A stretch of 64,000 nucleotides of DNA from Chitinophaga sp. H8 (lineage in GTDB: Bacteria; Bacteroidota; Bacteroidia; Chitinophagales; Chitinophagaceae), in the NCBI RefSeq assembly GCF_040567655.1, contig NZ_JBEXAC010000002.1, positions 248,001 through 312,000 of the forward strand. The letters run 5' to 3'. Under the pieces are notes generated by a model, which saw only the letters and a list, made by a program, of their open reading frames with translations, had not been told where the DNA came from and searched no databases. Of the stretch, positions 34,103-43,300 are shown piece by piece (the first letter of the stretch is position 1; each line of letters begins with the position of its first letter). Position numbers and translations under genes: made by a program.

Positions 34103-35311
34103 TTATGAATTTCCTTTTAACTTATCACTCATATACCCTGAACCAGTTTTGCCGCCTTCCCCGAAATAGGGCCCGGAGCTGCTGCTACCCGCCATGCTCT
34201 GCGACATTTTTCCGGCAGCATTGCCCATCGCATCCATGACCATTCCTGCTCCCGCAGAGGCGGTGTTTACTGCCGTACGTGAAGAACTGCTGAACAGGCT
34301 GGTTACCTTACTTCCGAGTGCGCCACCACCACCGGCATGAACAATGTAATTGGCAACAGAGGGAACCGTGAAGTAGCCAATAATACCGATGATCATAAAG
34401 ACCAGGTAAGCCACATCTGTACGGCTAAAGAAGGTATCGCCGTATTCCTGCACCTGCGATATATCCAGCTTGATCATTTCCTCCTGTATCTTACCGATGA
34501 TGCTGCCGAAGATGTTGGCTACCGGCAACCATAAAAAGATATTGATGTAACGGGCGATCCACACCGTCAGCGTATGCTGAAAACCATCAAACACGGCAAT
34601 GCCAAATACCAGCGGCCCGAGGATAGCCAGCACAATCAATTGGAATGTCCGTAGCGTGTCAATGCAGAGTGATGCAGCTTCAAACAGCACACGCAGCACT
34701 TCACTCATCCACTCCTTGACCGAATTACGAAAGTTGTAGGAAGCCTTGGACATGGCGAACTTGATGTCGTTGCCGATACCGTCAAAGAAACCTTCATCGG
34801 AAGGATCTTCGCCATCATGGGTATATTTATACCACTTATCGCGGTCGCCACTCCCTGTTTCTCCTACGTACATCTGCCATACGTCTGTTTTTTTGATGGC
34901 TTCCTCTTTCTTTTTGAGCAGCACACTGATGGCTTTGTCTGATCCCTCTACCATCGCTGCCGTAGCGGTTACGGTGGGTTTCATGACACCATTGATCAAC
35001 CCTAAGACCGAAGGAAAGACCATCACGCAGAAGCCGATCACAAAAGGCCGGAAGAGCGGATAAAAATCTATCGGCTCCGCCCTCGACAGATGTCCCCATA
35101 CCCGTGAAGCGATATACCACAATGCGGCAAACCCTGCCAGTCCACGGCCTACGCCGATCAATTGACTGCACAGCGGCATCATCTGGTCGTAGAGTTTTTC
35201 CAGTACGCCGTGCATCCCTTTCATTTCACCCGCTATTCCCTGTGCCATACCGATAAAGGGTAAGGCAGTAGCCATCAACAGCAGCACAAGCACCTTATTA
35301 TATTTTCCCAT
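34103..35311 (-). CDS. traJ: Conjugative transposon protein TraJ (VirB6-like polytopic membrane protein)
   Basis: The protein has 402 residues with a signal-like first helix (VLVLLLMATALPFIGMAQG). Several membrane helices follow (about 55-75, 90-112, 200-245, 255-280, 310-335). TraJ landmarks are LIGVGRGLAGFAALWYIASRVW and PFVIGFCVMVFPSVLGLINGVM. The C-terminal 70 residues are Ser/Gly-rich. It belongs to the inner-membrane channel of the conjugation machine. It lies 11 bp after the preceding paralogue gene. Confidence 0.93.
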   Translation of the reverse strand: MGKYNKVLVLLLMATALPFIGMAQGIAGEMKGMHGVLEKLYDQMMPLCSQLIGVGRGLAGFAALWYIASRVWGHLSRAEPIDFYPLFRPFVIGFCVMVFPSVLGLINGVMKPTVTATAAMVEGSDKAISVLLKKKEEAIKKTDVWQMYVGETGSGDRDKWYKYTHDGEDPSDEGFFDGIGNDIKFAMSKASYNFRNSVKEWMSEVLRVLFEAASLCIDTLRTFQLIVLAILGPLVFGIAVFDGFQHTLTVWIARYINIFLWLPVANIFGSIIGKIQEEMIKLDISQVQEYGDTFFSRTDVAYLVFMIIGIIGYFTVPSVANYIVHAGGGGALGSKVTSLFSSSSRTAVNTASAGAGMVMDAMGNAAGKMSQSMAGSSSSGPYFGEGGKTGSGYMSDKLKGNS

Positions 35312-35322
35312 TGTCTTTTGCT

Positions 35323-35961
35323 TTAATCGTTCACGCCATGTATTTTCTGCAAGACCTGTGCATCGTTTCGTTCTTTTGCTCTTTGCACGGCCAGTACCGT
35401 TGTATTGTTATTGAAATGCCGCAGGAACAGCAGTTTGTCCTGCATGTCTGCATAGATCCTGTCAATGGCTTGTAATCGCTCATCATCGCTCATGCGGGCT
35501 TTACCGGCAGTGACCACGGTCAGGAGTTCATCCAGGTTACGCAGGCTTGCTTTGAAGAGCTTATCATAGACACGTCCCAGGTAGGCCAGTTCATCCGGAT
35601 TAAAGTTGTTATCCCTCCTGAAGCGGGTGTAGGCGTTTTTGTATTCCTTTACCAGCGTGATCTGGTAATCGGCAATCTCCACCACCCGGCGGTAGTTCCG
35701 CACGGTGGGGCTTACTTCCATCAATCCATCCAGAAATGTTTTGTGCAGACTGAAATTGCCCTGTGATATATCCTTGATGGTATTGTAACCGCCATTGAGG
35801 ATTTGATATCCTTTTTTCATGTCGCTGAGTATCTGTTTGAACTGGGACAGCTTTTCGATGTTCAGTACCAGTTGGGCGATCTCATCGACCTGTGCCGAAG
35901 CTTTTGCTGATGGCAGTAGCATAGCTATCGCTACCACCACAATAATCATTATCCTTTTCAT
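35323..35961 (-). CDS. TraI-like secreted helical protein, copy 3
   Basis: The protein has 212 residues. A signal peptide (to about 23, ...AKASAQ) is followed by an all-helical domain of about 190 residues. Family pattern: KKGYQILNGGYNTIKDISQGNF, FNPDELAYLGRVYDKL, and a late MSDDERLQAIDRIYADMQDKLLFLRHF. This is the third of three consecutive paralogues (with 35958-36614 and 36712-37386). Its start overlaps the previous stop by 4 bp, giving coupling. Databases sometimes label such proteins TerB-like, which has no functional support here. A periplasmic transfer-apparatus role (VirB5-like) is inferred from context. Confidence 0.8.
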   Translation of the reverse strand: MKRIMIIVVVAIAMLLPSAKASAQVDEIAQLVLNIEKLSQFKQILSDMKKGYQILNGGYNTIKDISQGNFSLHKTFLDGLMEVSPTVRNYRRVVEIADYQITLVKEYKNAYTRFRRDNNFNPDELAYLGRVYDKLFKASLRNLDELLTVVTAGKARMSDDERLQAIDRIYADMQDKLLFLRHFNNNTTVLAVQRAKERNDAQVLQKIHGVND

Positions 35962-36614
35962 GGCTCATTGGTTTTAATGCCCTGCAATGCACGGCTGGTC
36001 GACACATCGGTTATATCTTTTTTTCGGGAGAGGGCGAGCGACTGCGCTTCATCGGTAAAACTTTTGCTAAACGTATAGCTGTCCTGCATATCCAGGTAGA
36101 GCCGGTCAATACGAGCCATGCGCTCATCGTCCTTCATTTCCAGTTTGCCGCTAGTCGTAACGGTGATCAGTTCATCCAGTATTTTTTCACAATCGTCCAG
36201 CAGTCTTCCAAGCACCCTGTTTACATAGGACAGCTCACCTGCCGAGAACATATCGCTGCGTTGTAACTGCCGGTAAGCACCGCCGGATTGTTGTACGATC
36301 TTCATCTGTAAGGCAATGATATCGGCCACCTTTGCATAGCGTTTGATTTCGGGATTTACTTTTTTCAGGGAATTGATAAAATCTCCATGCAGGTCAAACT
36401 CACCTCTTGTAAACCCACCGATGGTATTCAACCCATCTTTAGCAATGTTGTAACCTTTTTTAGCGTAGCCGATATAAACCTGTAAGGCAGCGATCTGCTG
36501 GATCAGGTATTTTTTCTGCGTCTTTTTTTGCTGGAACCATTCGGCAAAGGTTTGCGCTTTCCCGCTGCCTGAAACAGCCATCAGCACCAGCAACAACGAT
36601 AGTATCTTATTCAT
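35958..36614 (-). CDS. TraI-like secreted helical protein, copy 2
   Basis: The protein has 218 residues with a signal peptide (to about 20, ...SGSGKAQ). The helical domain contains KKGYNIAKDGLNTIGGFTRGEF, FSAGELSYVNRVLGRLLDDCEKIL and MKDDERMARIDRLYLDMQDSYTF, closely matching the neighbouring copy 3. It is separated from the upstream copy by about 97 bp, the longest gap inside this part of the operon. It is probably a periplasmic component of the transfer apparatus; the individual role is unknown. Confidence 0.8.
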   Translation of the reverse strand: MNKILSLLLVLMAVSGSGKAQTFAEWFQQKKTQKKYLIQQIAALQVYIGYAKKGYNIAKDGLNTIGGFTRGEFDLHGDFINSLKKVNPEIKRYAKVADIIALQMKIVQQSGGAYRQLQRSDMFSAGELSYVNRVLGRLLDDCEKILDELITVTTSGKLEMKDDERMARIDRLYLDMQDSYTFSKSFTDEAQSLALSRKKDITDVSTSRALQGIKTNEP

Positions 36615-36711
36615 ATGTGTTTAATTATTTTTTTTAATGGCCATATGGAATGTCCAGATTAAACTCATTGATGTAGTGTTTGGCAATCATGGACATTTCA
36701 TAATAATTGCT

Positions 36712-37386
36712 TTAATCCAACCCATACAATCTTTTGACAACTTCCACTTCATGCGCTGTTTTAGCACGGCTGAGACTGAGCAGCATGTTCTGCCGGTTGA
36801 ACTGAACGAGGTCAGTATAGTGGATATCCACCTGGTCTGCTGCCTGGTTGATCAGTTCCAGCCGTTTGGCATCGCTCATGGTGGTGGTAAATGATTTTAC
36901 GATCAGGGCTATCTGGTCGATGCTCTTGATGCTTTCTTCCAGGATACCTGAATACACGAATGCCATGTACTCGATTTCATCCGCCGTAAAATGTTTGTCC
37001 TGTCGGATAAGGTTCCATGCTCTTTTGTATTCATCCACCAGCCGAACCTGTTTTTGGGTAATATCCCGGATGCGCTGGTAATAGGAAATAATGGACTTAA
37101 CCTTAGCGAGTTCTTCATAATATTTGCGGTACTGCTCTTTCTGCTTTTCTGTCCAGTCGGATATTTCGTCCAGCTTTAGTTTGCTGAGCGTGTTCTCCAG
37201 TGTTTTCTGCGCATTCTGTAACCATACCGTTTTGTTCTGCAAACGCTGTATCTGTAGGTCGATGGCCTTGATCACTTTTTTGGCTGCTGCCTTGACTACC
37301 GTCCATACGATGGCATGGCTCTGCTGCGTGGGTGCCACCACCATCAGCGTGGTGGCCAGTAATGTGATGATCCATATCTTTTTCAT
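36712..37386 (-). CDS. traI: Conjugative transposon protein TraI (secreted helical protein, copy 1)
   Basis: The protein has 224 residues. The signal peptide ends near QQSHA|I. The helical domain contains QIQRLQNKTVWLQNAQKTLEN, a WTEKQKEQYRKYYEELAKVK segment and a C-terminal ALSRAK-like SLSRAKTAHEVEVVKRLYGLD. It follows traG in the position of CTnDOT TraI. The later part is homologous in pattern (FTADEIEYMAFVYSGILEE, MSDAKRLELINQAADQV) to the two downstream genes, making a triplicated family. Confidence 0.85.
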   Translation of the reverse strand: MKKIWIITLLATTLMVVAPTQQSHAIVWTVVKAAAKKVIKAIDLQIQRLQNKTVWLQNAQKTLENTLSKLKLDEISDWTEKQKEQYRKYYEELAKVKSIISYYQRIRDITQKQVRLVDEYKRAWNLIRQDKHFTADEIEYMAFVYSGILEESIKSIDQIALIVKSFTTTMSDAKRLELINQAADQVDIHYTDLVQFNRQNMLLSLSRAKTAHEVEVVKRLYGLD

Positions 37387-37500
37387 CTGCTTATTATTTG
37401 TTTTTTAGTGGTGATGAAGCTATCAGGTTTATTCATCCCTATGTTCTGAATAAACCATGATGGTTTCATGTCCTTATTTTTTAATACTCTGTTTATGTTG

Positions 37501-39969
37501 CTATCCCTTGTTTCTCATATCTGCTGCCATTGCCGCGATGCCCTTTCGGATATCACCGTCAAACCGGGCGGCGTATTCCATCAGCTTCACTTTTTCAGTC
37601 TGCTCCGTGGTGTAGGCTAAATATTCTTCCAGGCTCACTTCGGTACGGTAGACCTTGCTGAGCATGCCACCTAGCGAAATGAACACCTCTTTGTATTTTT
37701 TGGTCGGGTCATTGGCTTTGTTGACAGAGAGTACCAGTGCTTTTTCCTTTTCAGTAAGACCGAGCAGTTCCTGTATCTGGTCAAACTTGTTCTGGTACTT
37801 GCTTTGGTCAAGCAGTATCTTGCAATCGCTGTTGTTGATGATCGCCTGTTTAACGATTGGCGAAGAAATAATGTCCTCGACTTCCTGGGTCACCACTATG
37901 GCTTCGCCGAAAAATTTCCTGACGGTCTTGAACAAATATTTTATGTATTCTGCAAAACCCTCTTTCATGAGTGCTTTCCAGGCTTCTTCAATCAATATCA
38001 TCTTACGGATGCCTTTCAGCTTGCGCATCTTGTTGATGAATACTTCCATGATAATGATCGTCACCGTTGGAAAAAGAATGGGGTGATCCTTGATATTATC
38101 CAACTCAAAAACAATAAAGCGTTCCTGTAAGAGATTGAGGTTTTCGGTAGCATTCAGCAGGTAGTCAAATTCACCACCGCGATAATAAGGTCGCAGTACG
38201 TACAGGAAATTATCAATGTCAAAATCTTTTTCCTTCACCCGGTCGCCTTCCAGCACCTTTGTGTATTCATCCCGTAGGAAATCATAGAAAGTATCAAAAC
38301 AGGGAAAGCAGTTTTTGTGCTTGGAGAGATATTCGTAATAACCGCTGATGGCATTGGACAGGGCTACATATTCGCTGCGTTTGAACGCTTCATCATCTTT
38401 CTTCCAGAGTGCCAGCAGTAAGGTTTTGATGCTTTCCTTTTTCTCCGTGTCCAGGCTATCGCCTTCACCGATAAAGAAAGGATTGAAACGGATGGGGTTA
38501 TCCTCTGTATAGGTGAAATAATAGCCGTTCACCATATCGCACAAGCCCTTGTAGCTATGTCCCACATCCACCAGTACAATATGTGTCCCCTGCTCATAAT
38601 AGCTCCGCACCATGTGATTGGTGAAAAAAGATTTGCCGCTACCTGATGGGCCGAGAATAAATTTATTACGGTTGGTACAGATGCCCATTTTCATGGGTTC
38701 ATCCGAGATGTCCACATGCACGGGTTTGCCGGTGAGCCGGTCACCCATACGGATACCCATCGGGCTGAGCGAGGAACGGTAGCCGGTTTCCAAATTAAGA
38801 AAACAGGTGGCCTGTTCGGCAAACGTATCGAAGCTGTCATTCATCGGAAAGTCTGCTGCGTTACCCGGAATGCCCGCCCAGAAAATCTGTGGTGCGCCGA
38901 TGGTTTCCTGTTTGGCTACGGCGTCCATCTGTGCGAGTGCCGAAGAGACCATGTTCTTCAGGTCTTTCAGCCGTTCTTTGTCATCCGTCCACACCAGCAC
39001 ATTGAAGTGTGCCTTTACGGGCAGGCGTTGCTGGCCAATAGCTTCATTCAAAAAATCGTTGGTCGCATCCCTAGCGATACTGTTCTCCCGGCTGTAAGAG
39101 GACAGCGACTGTAAGCGCAGCCTTTTGCTTTCCAGTTTCTGGATGGTCTTCTGCGCGTCCTCTATGAAAATATATTGGTTATAGATATGGTTGCAGGGCA
39201 GCAGTTGTCCGAGCGTGGAAGCAAAGCCTACACTGAACTTGGTGCGGTCGGTACTGTACCGGTCGTAATTGATGCGGCTGCCACAGAGCGCCGGAAGATC
39301 GGCTGCATCACCGAGTGTATACAACTGGCAATACTTATCGCCCACACGCATCCCCTCGTCAAAATCAATGTCACTGAGCATAAAACTGTCACTTCGGCCG
39401 GAGAGGTAACAATACCGTTCGATCAGTCCTGCCTTGCGGGCATCGCTGCGCAGATCGCTTTCCCGTAAGCGGGTAAGCTTTACAAAACCGCTATCCTCCA
39501 GGATGCGCCCAAACTGACCAGTACTGTCCAAAAAATCCTGCAACATGGCGGGTTTTAATGTTTCTTCCGGCACAATGGATTTGCGCAGCAGACTGGAGAA
39601 CATCGAACTGGCCGCTTTTCTTCCTTCCGGCTTTTTAGTGAGCATGATATAACAGCTATGTTCCAGAAAGGGGCGTTCATTGAAAAAACGCTCACTGGCA
39701 CGGTTGAGAAAACTGGTGTCGTCCTTTGTAAAATCAGGACGGTGACCGCTTTCCAGGAACCAATCCTGCTTCTGAAATACGCTGTGTTTGGGCAACACCT
39801 TGATGGCCTTCACCCATGACTGATGAAAGGCTTCATATTCCTGATCCGAGAGCGTAAACAGCTCCGGCAGGTCAGCTTTGAACACGACCGTAATATCTCC
39901 CTGTTTGCTCAGGATGCAGTCATGTTCCACATCCATGATCGGTAAAATTTCATCCAACACTTTTTCCAT
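37501..39969 (-). CDS. traG: Conjugation system ATPase TraG (VirB4-like)
   Basis: The protein has 822 residues. The Walker A motif GPSGSGKS lies at residues 440-447 (FILGPSGSGKSFFTNHMVRS), and a Walker B-like MILIEEAWKALM lies near 660. The N-terminal TraG/VirB4 domain includes DVEHDCILSKQGDITVVFK. The enzyme energises assembly of the conjugative channel at the inner membrane. Order TraF-TraG-TraI is that of CTnDOT. The gene is complete with no frame damage. Confidence 0.95.
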   Translation of the reverse strand: MEKVLDEILPIMDVEHDCILSKQGDITVVFKADLPELFTLSDQEYEAFHQSWVKAIKVLPKHSVFQKQDWFLESGHRPDFTKDDTSFLNRASERFFNERPFLEHSCYIMLTKKPEGRKAASSMFSSLLRKSIVPEETLKPAMLQDFLDSTGQFGRILEDSGFVKLTRLRESDLRSDARKAGLIERYCYLSGRSDSFMLSDIDFDEGMRVGDKYCQLYTLGDAADLPALCGSRINYDRYSTDRTKFSVGFASTLGQLLPCNHIYNQYIFIEDAQKTIQKLESKRLRLQSLSSYSRENSIARDATNDFLNEAIGQQRLPVKAHFNVLVWTDDKERLKDLKNMVSSALAQMDAVAKQETIGAPQIFWAGIPGNAADFPMNDSFDTFAEQATCFLNLETGYRSSLSPMGIRMGDRLTGKPVHVDISDEPMKMGICTNRNKFILGPSGSGKSFFTNHMVRSYYEQGTHIVLVDVGHSYKGLCDMVNGYYFTYTEDNPIRFNPFFIGEGDSLDTEKKESIKTLLLALWKKDDEAFKRSEYVALSNAISGYYEYLSKHKNCFPCFDTFYDFLRDEYTKVLEGDRVKEKDFDIDNFLYVLRPYYRGGEFDYLLNATENLNLLQERFIVFELDNIKDHPILFPTVTIIIMEVFINKMRKLKGIRKMILIEEAWKALMKEGFAEYIKYLFKTVRKFFGEAIVVTQEVEDIISSPIVKQAIINNSDCKILLDQSKYQNKFDQIQELLGLTEKEKALVLSVNKANDPTKKYKEVFISLGGMLSKVYRTEVSLEEYLAYTTEQTEKVKLMEYAARFDGDIRKGIAAMAADMRNKG

Positions 39970-40002
39970 AACCCACTTGTTTACCTTGCTTTAAAATCCT
40001 TC

Positions 40003-40320
40003 TTATTTCTTACGCAGGAACAGCCGCCTGCTCCTGGATCGGATGGCTTTGGGCACCTGCTTTCGGGCAAGCGCCTTCATCAGCCCATGCTCCCCATATT
40101 TATTGCTCATACTATAAATTTTCATCACCAGCACAGTGCCGAGCGCACCTATAATGCCTACACATACCAGTGAAGGCAGGCCGATAAAATACAATACTGC
40201 AAACACGATAAGCAGTGCCACTACGCCGCCACCCAGGTACCAGATGTACTGTGCTTTCAGCCCCATAAATTCTATACTTTGGTTAATGCCCTTATTGATC
40301 GGATATACACTGTTTGCCAT
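40003..40320 (-). CDS. traF: Conjugative transposon protein TraF (DUF4133, VirB3-like)
   Basis: The protein has 105 residues. It opens with VYPINKGINQSIEFMGLKAQYIWYLGG, typical of DUF4133/TraF. Two membrane helices follow (about 29-50 and 53-73), then a strongly basic C-terminus (SRSRRLFLRKK). It is a small inner-membrane partner of TraG, whose gene begins 33 bp downstream. Confidence 0.93.
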   Translation of the reverse strand: MANSVYPINKGINQSIEFMGLKAQYIWYLGGGVVALLIVFAVLYFIGLPSLVCVGIIGALGTVLVMKIYSMSNKYGEHGLMKALARKQVPKAIRSRSRRLFLRKK

Positions 40321-40338
40321 GACTTCTGTTTTTAAATG

Positions 40339-43300
40339 TTATAACCGTATGCGGTTGCGTGGACGTTCCGCATGTTGCGCCGCCACAAGTGCCACTTCGG
40401 TTGCCTTGTCCTGTCCGTTTATCTTTCTTTCCAGCATCGGGACAATTGGTGTTTCCGTTAATGGCTCCGTTTTATGCTCATCTCCCTGTAACTGCTTTAA
40501 CTGGTTTGCCTGTATCTTGATGGCTATCTCTCTTTCCAGACCCGCTAGCTCACTTTTTATCTGCTGTAGTTCGGCCTCCTGTACAAATGGTTTAACCGTA
40601 AGCTGATGCAGCTTGGGGATCTCTATCTCCAGCTCCGATAAACTGCGGCCGTATTTTTCTTTCAGGCTTTCCACCCGGTCAATGGCATTCAGAAAATGCC
40701 TGGCGGCCAGCTTGGGATTATCCGTATTCGGTAGTCCGTTATTGTAGGTGTATTTGATGCCATCCGCTTCACGCTGCGCATAGAAGCTGTTGGAATAACG
40801 GTATTCAAACAGCCCGTTTTCCTCATAGGCATCCTGCTGCCTGCGGATATAAAGATTAAAACCATACAGCTTGCCGATCTGCTGTTCCTGCTGACCTGCC
40901 ACCGGTGGTGTCCATTTTTTATACAGGTCGATGAGGTGTTTACCGATGACTTCGCTATCTGTTGCTTTTACGCCGGTAAGTTGCACCGGATTTGCCTTTA
41001 CACCATCTTTCTCCAACTGCAAAGCCCCTTTGTACACTTTTTCATCTGCGGTCAGCTTATACAATGTTTTTGTAGTGGAAGCCTTTTCATTTTGAAGACC
41101 TTCCAGTTGGTATTTGTTACGGCTCACTTCCCGGAAGTGCGATACTTTCAGGCTTTCCATCACGGCCACTTTCTTTTCCAGCTTTGACTTTTCGAGTAGT
41201 GAGGTATCACCCGAGAGGATGGCGATATATTCGGAAAAATTCATTCCGCTTTTTTCATCCATAGCCCCTTCATCAATGGTGCGCACATTGAGTTCGCAGT
41301 TTTTCATCTGTGAGATGAAAGTCTGTTTGTTCTTCAGCAGGTTAAACTTATAATTGTCGAGCGACTGTTCCACCGCATAGACATAGTTCTGTACCTTGTT
41401 GTCAAAATGTACTTTGGCAATCTGGTTGCCCTGTCTGGCCCCACGACCGTTGCGTTGCTCCAGTTCGGAGGGTTTCCAGGGGATGTCCAAATGGTGCATG
41501 GCCACCACACGTTGCTGTACGTTCAATCCCGTTCCGGCTTTTTCGGTGCTGCCCAGTAGGATGCGGATTTCTCCACGGTTCATTTTCAAAAACAGCTCCG
41601 GCTTTTTCCTGTCCGTCCAGTCGTGGATAAACGTGATTTCCCTTTCGGGGATATTAAAATCCCTGACCAGCTTTTCTTTCAGGGCATCATAGATGTTGAA
41701 CGCATCGGGCTTTGGTGTACCGATATCGGAAAACACGATCTGTGTTCCCTGATGCACCATACTTTCGCGGTAAATTGCTGCGATCTTCCGGGCGGATACA
41801 TTCACTTTGTTATCGGGATGGTCGCCGTATTTCCCATCATTGATGAGCCGCATATCGGCAGCCATCTTTTTGGCGTAGTTGGTGGCCATCAGCATCCGCC
41901 CTTTATCTTCTTCAGGTGTCAGCTTACCACGACCGATCAGTTCGCCATCTCCGGTTTTGGCAAAAGCCATCAGGTTTTTGATGAACTCGTTCTGATCAGG
42001 TGTCGGCTTGATGTTGACGAGTGTTTCCTGCAACTCCGGTTTGTCCAGCCGGATATGTTTGGCCGTTTTGTAATCGGTGATCTCGTTGTAGAACAAGGCC
42101 AGTTCCGGCACTTTGATAAAATGGCGGAAACGTTCTTTGGCAATGATTTCGTTGGTGACCGAAAATTCAAAGTCCGTGGTCTTGCGGGCAAAGACCGCTG
42201 CCCAGCCATCGAAGTTCTCGATCTGCTGCCGCTGCATTTCCTTTGGCCGCAGGTATTTGAACAGCAGGTACATTTCTGTCAGGCTGTTGGAGATGGGCGT
42301 ACCCGAAAGAAAAGTGGTGCAGAGGTCAGCATCAAAGCGTTCTTGTAAGGTGCGCACCGCAAACAGCATGTTGAGTGCCTTTTGGCTGCCTTCCGTGTTG
42401 CCCAGCCCGGCCACCCGGTTGTGACGGGTGGTAAAAGTCAGGTTCTTGAACTTATGGCTTTCATCCACAAACAAATGGTCAACACCCATTTCCTTAAAGT
42501 TGATACCCTGGTCTTTCTTTTCCGCTATATTCTTTAACACGGATTTCAGTAGTCCTTCCAGGTTGTTCTTGCGGATCTCCAAACCTTTGAGCATCTTTTT
42601 GGAAATATCGCCGCCTAGGTCTTTTACCGTTTCCAGGTCACGTTCCACATTATCCAGTTCAGACTGGAAGATGCGTTTTTGTATTTCAGGCGACTGCGGT
42701 ATTTTACCGAACTGGTCATGTGTCAGAATGATGCAGTCCCAATTGTTGTTCTTGATTTCATGGAACAGCCGCAACCGCTTGGTCGGTGTAAAATCGTTTT
42801 CACCGGGAAACAGAATACGGGCGTTAGGATAGGCTTTCCTGTAGGTTTCGGCAATCTGGTTCACGTTGGCTTTTAAGGCCAGGATCATCGGCTTATGAAC
42901 GATGCCCAGCCGCTTCATTTCCTGTGCAGCTATGATCATCGTCAGCGTTTTACCCAGTCCCACTTCGTGGTCGATCAGCGCACCCCGGTTCTGGATAATG
43001 CGCCATGCCGCATTCTTCTGGCTGCTGTACAGGTCTTCGATGCCGAGTGCCTTTTTGTCCAGCCCCGGAAAGTTCAGGTGGCTACCTTCATATTCCCGCA
43101 GTACATAACAGTTGAAGGTATCGTTGTACAGGTTTTCCAGGTGCTTCTTTTCACCGTCCGGTAATTGCTTCAGCCAGTCGATAAAACCGGTACGCATCTG
43201 TTCGATTTTCTGATGCGCCAGTTGTATCGCCTCGTTGTCCGGCATACGGAGGGTCTTGTCACCCATTTTCACTTCGTAGGTAAAAAAGGGCGTGGTATTT

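Noticed and set aside
35323..35961. Tellurite-resistance TerB annotation
   Set aside because: The protein has a signal peptide and lies in a transfer operon beside paralogues of TraI; nothing points to tellurite resistance.
36637..36894. 85-codon + strand frame at the end of traI
   Set aside because: Most of it is antisense to the traI coding sequence and no independent feature supports it.
41623..42348. 241-codon + strand frame inside the methylase-helicase gene
   Set aside because: It is antisense to conserved helicase motifs and has no recognisable protein features.
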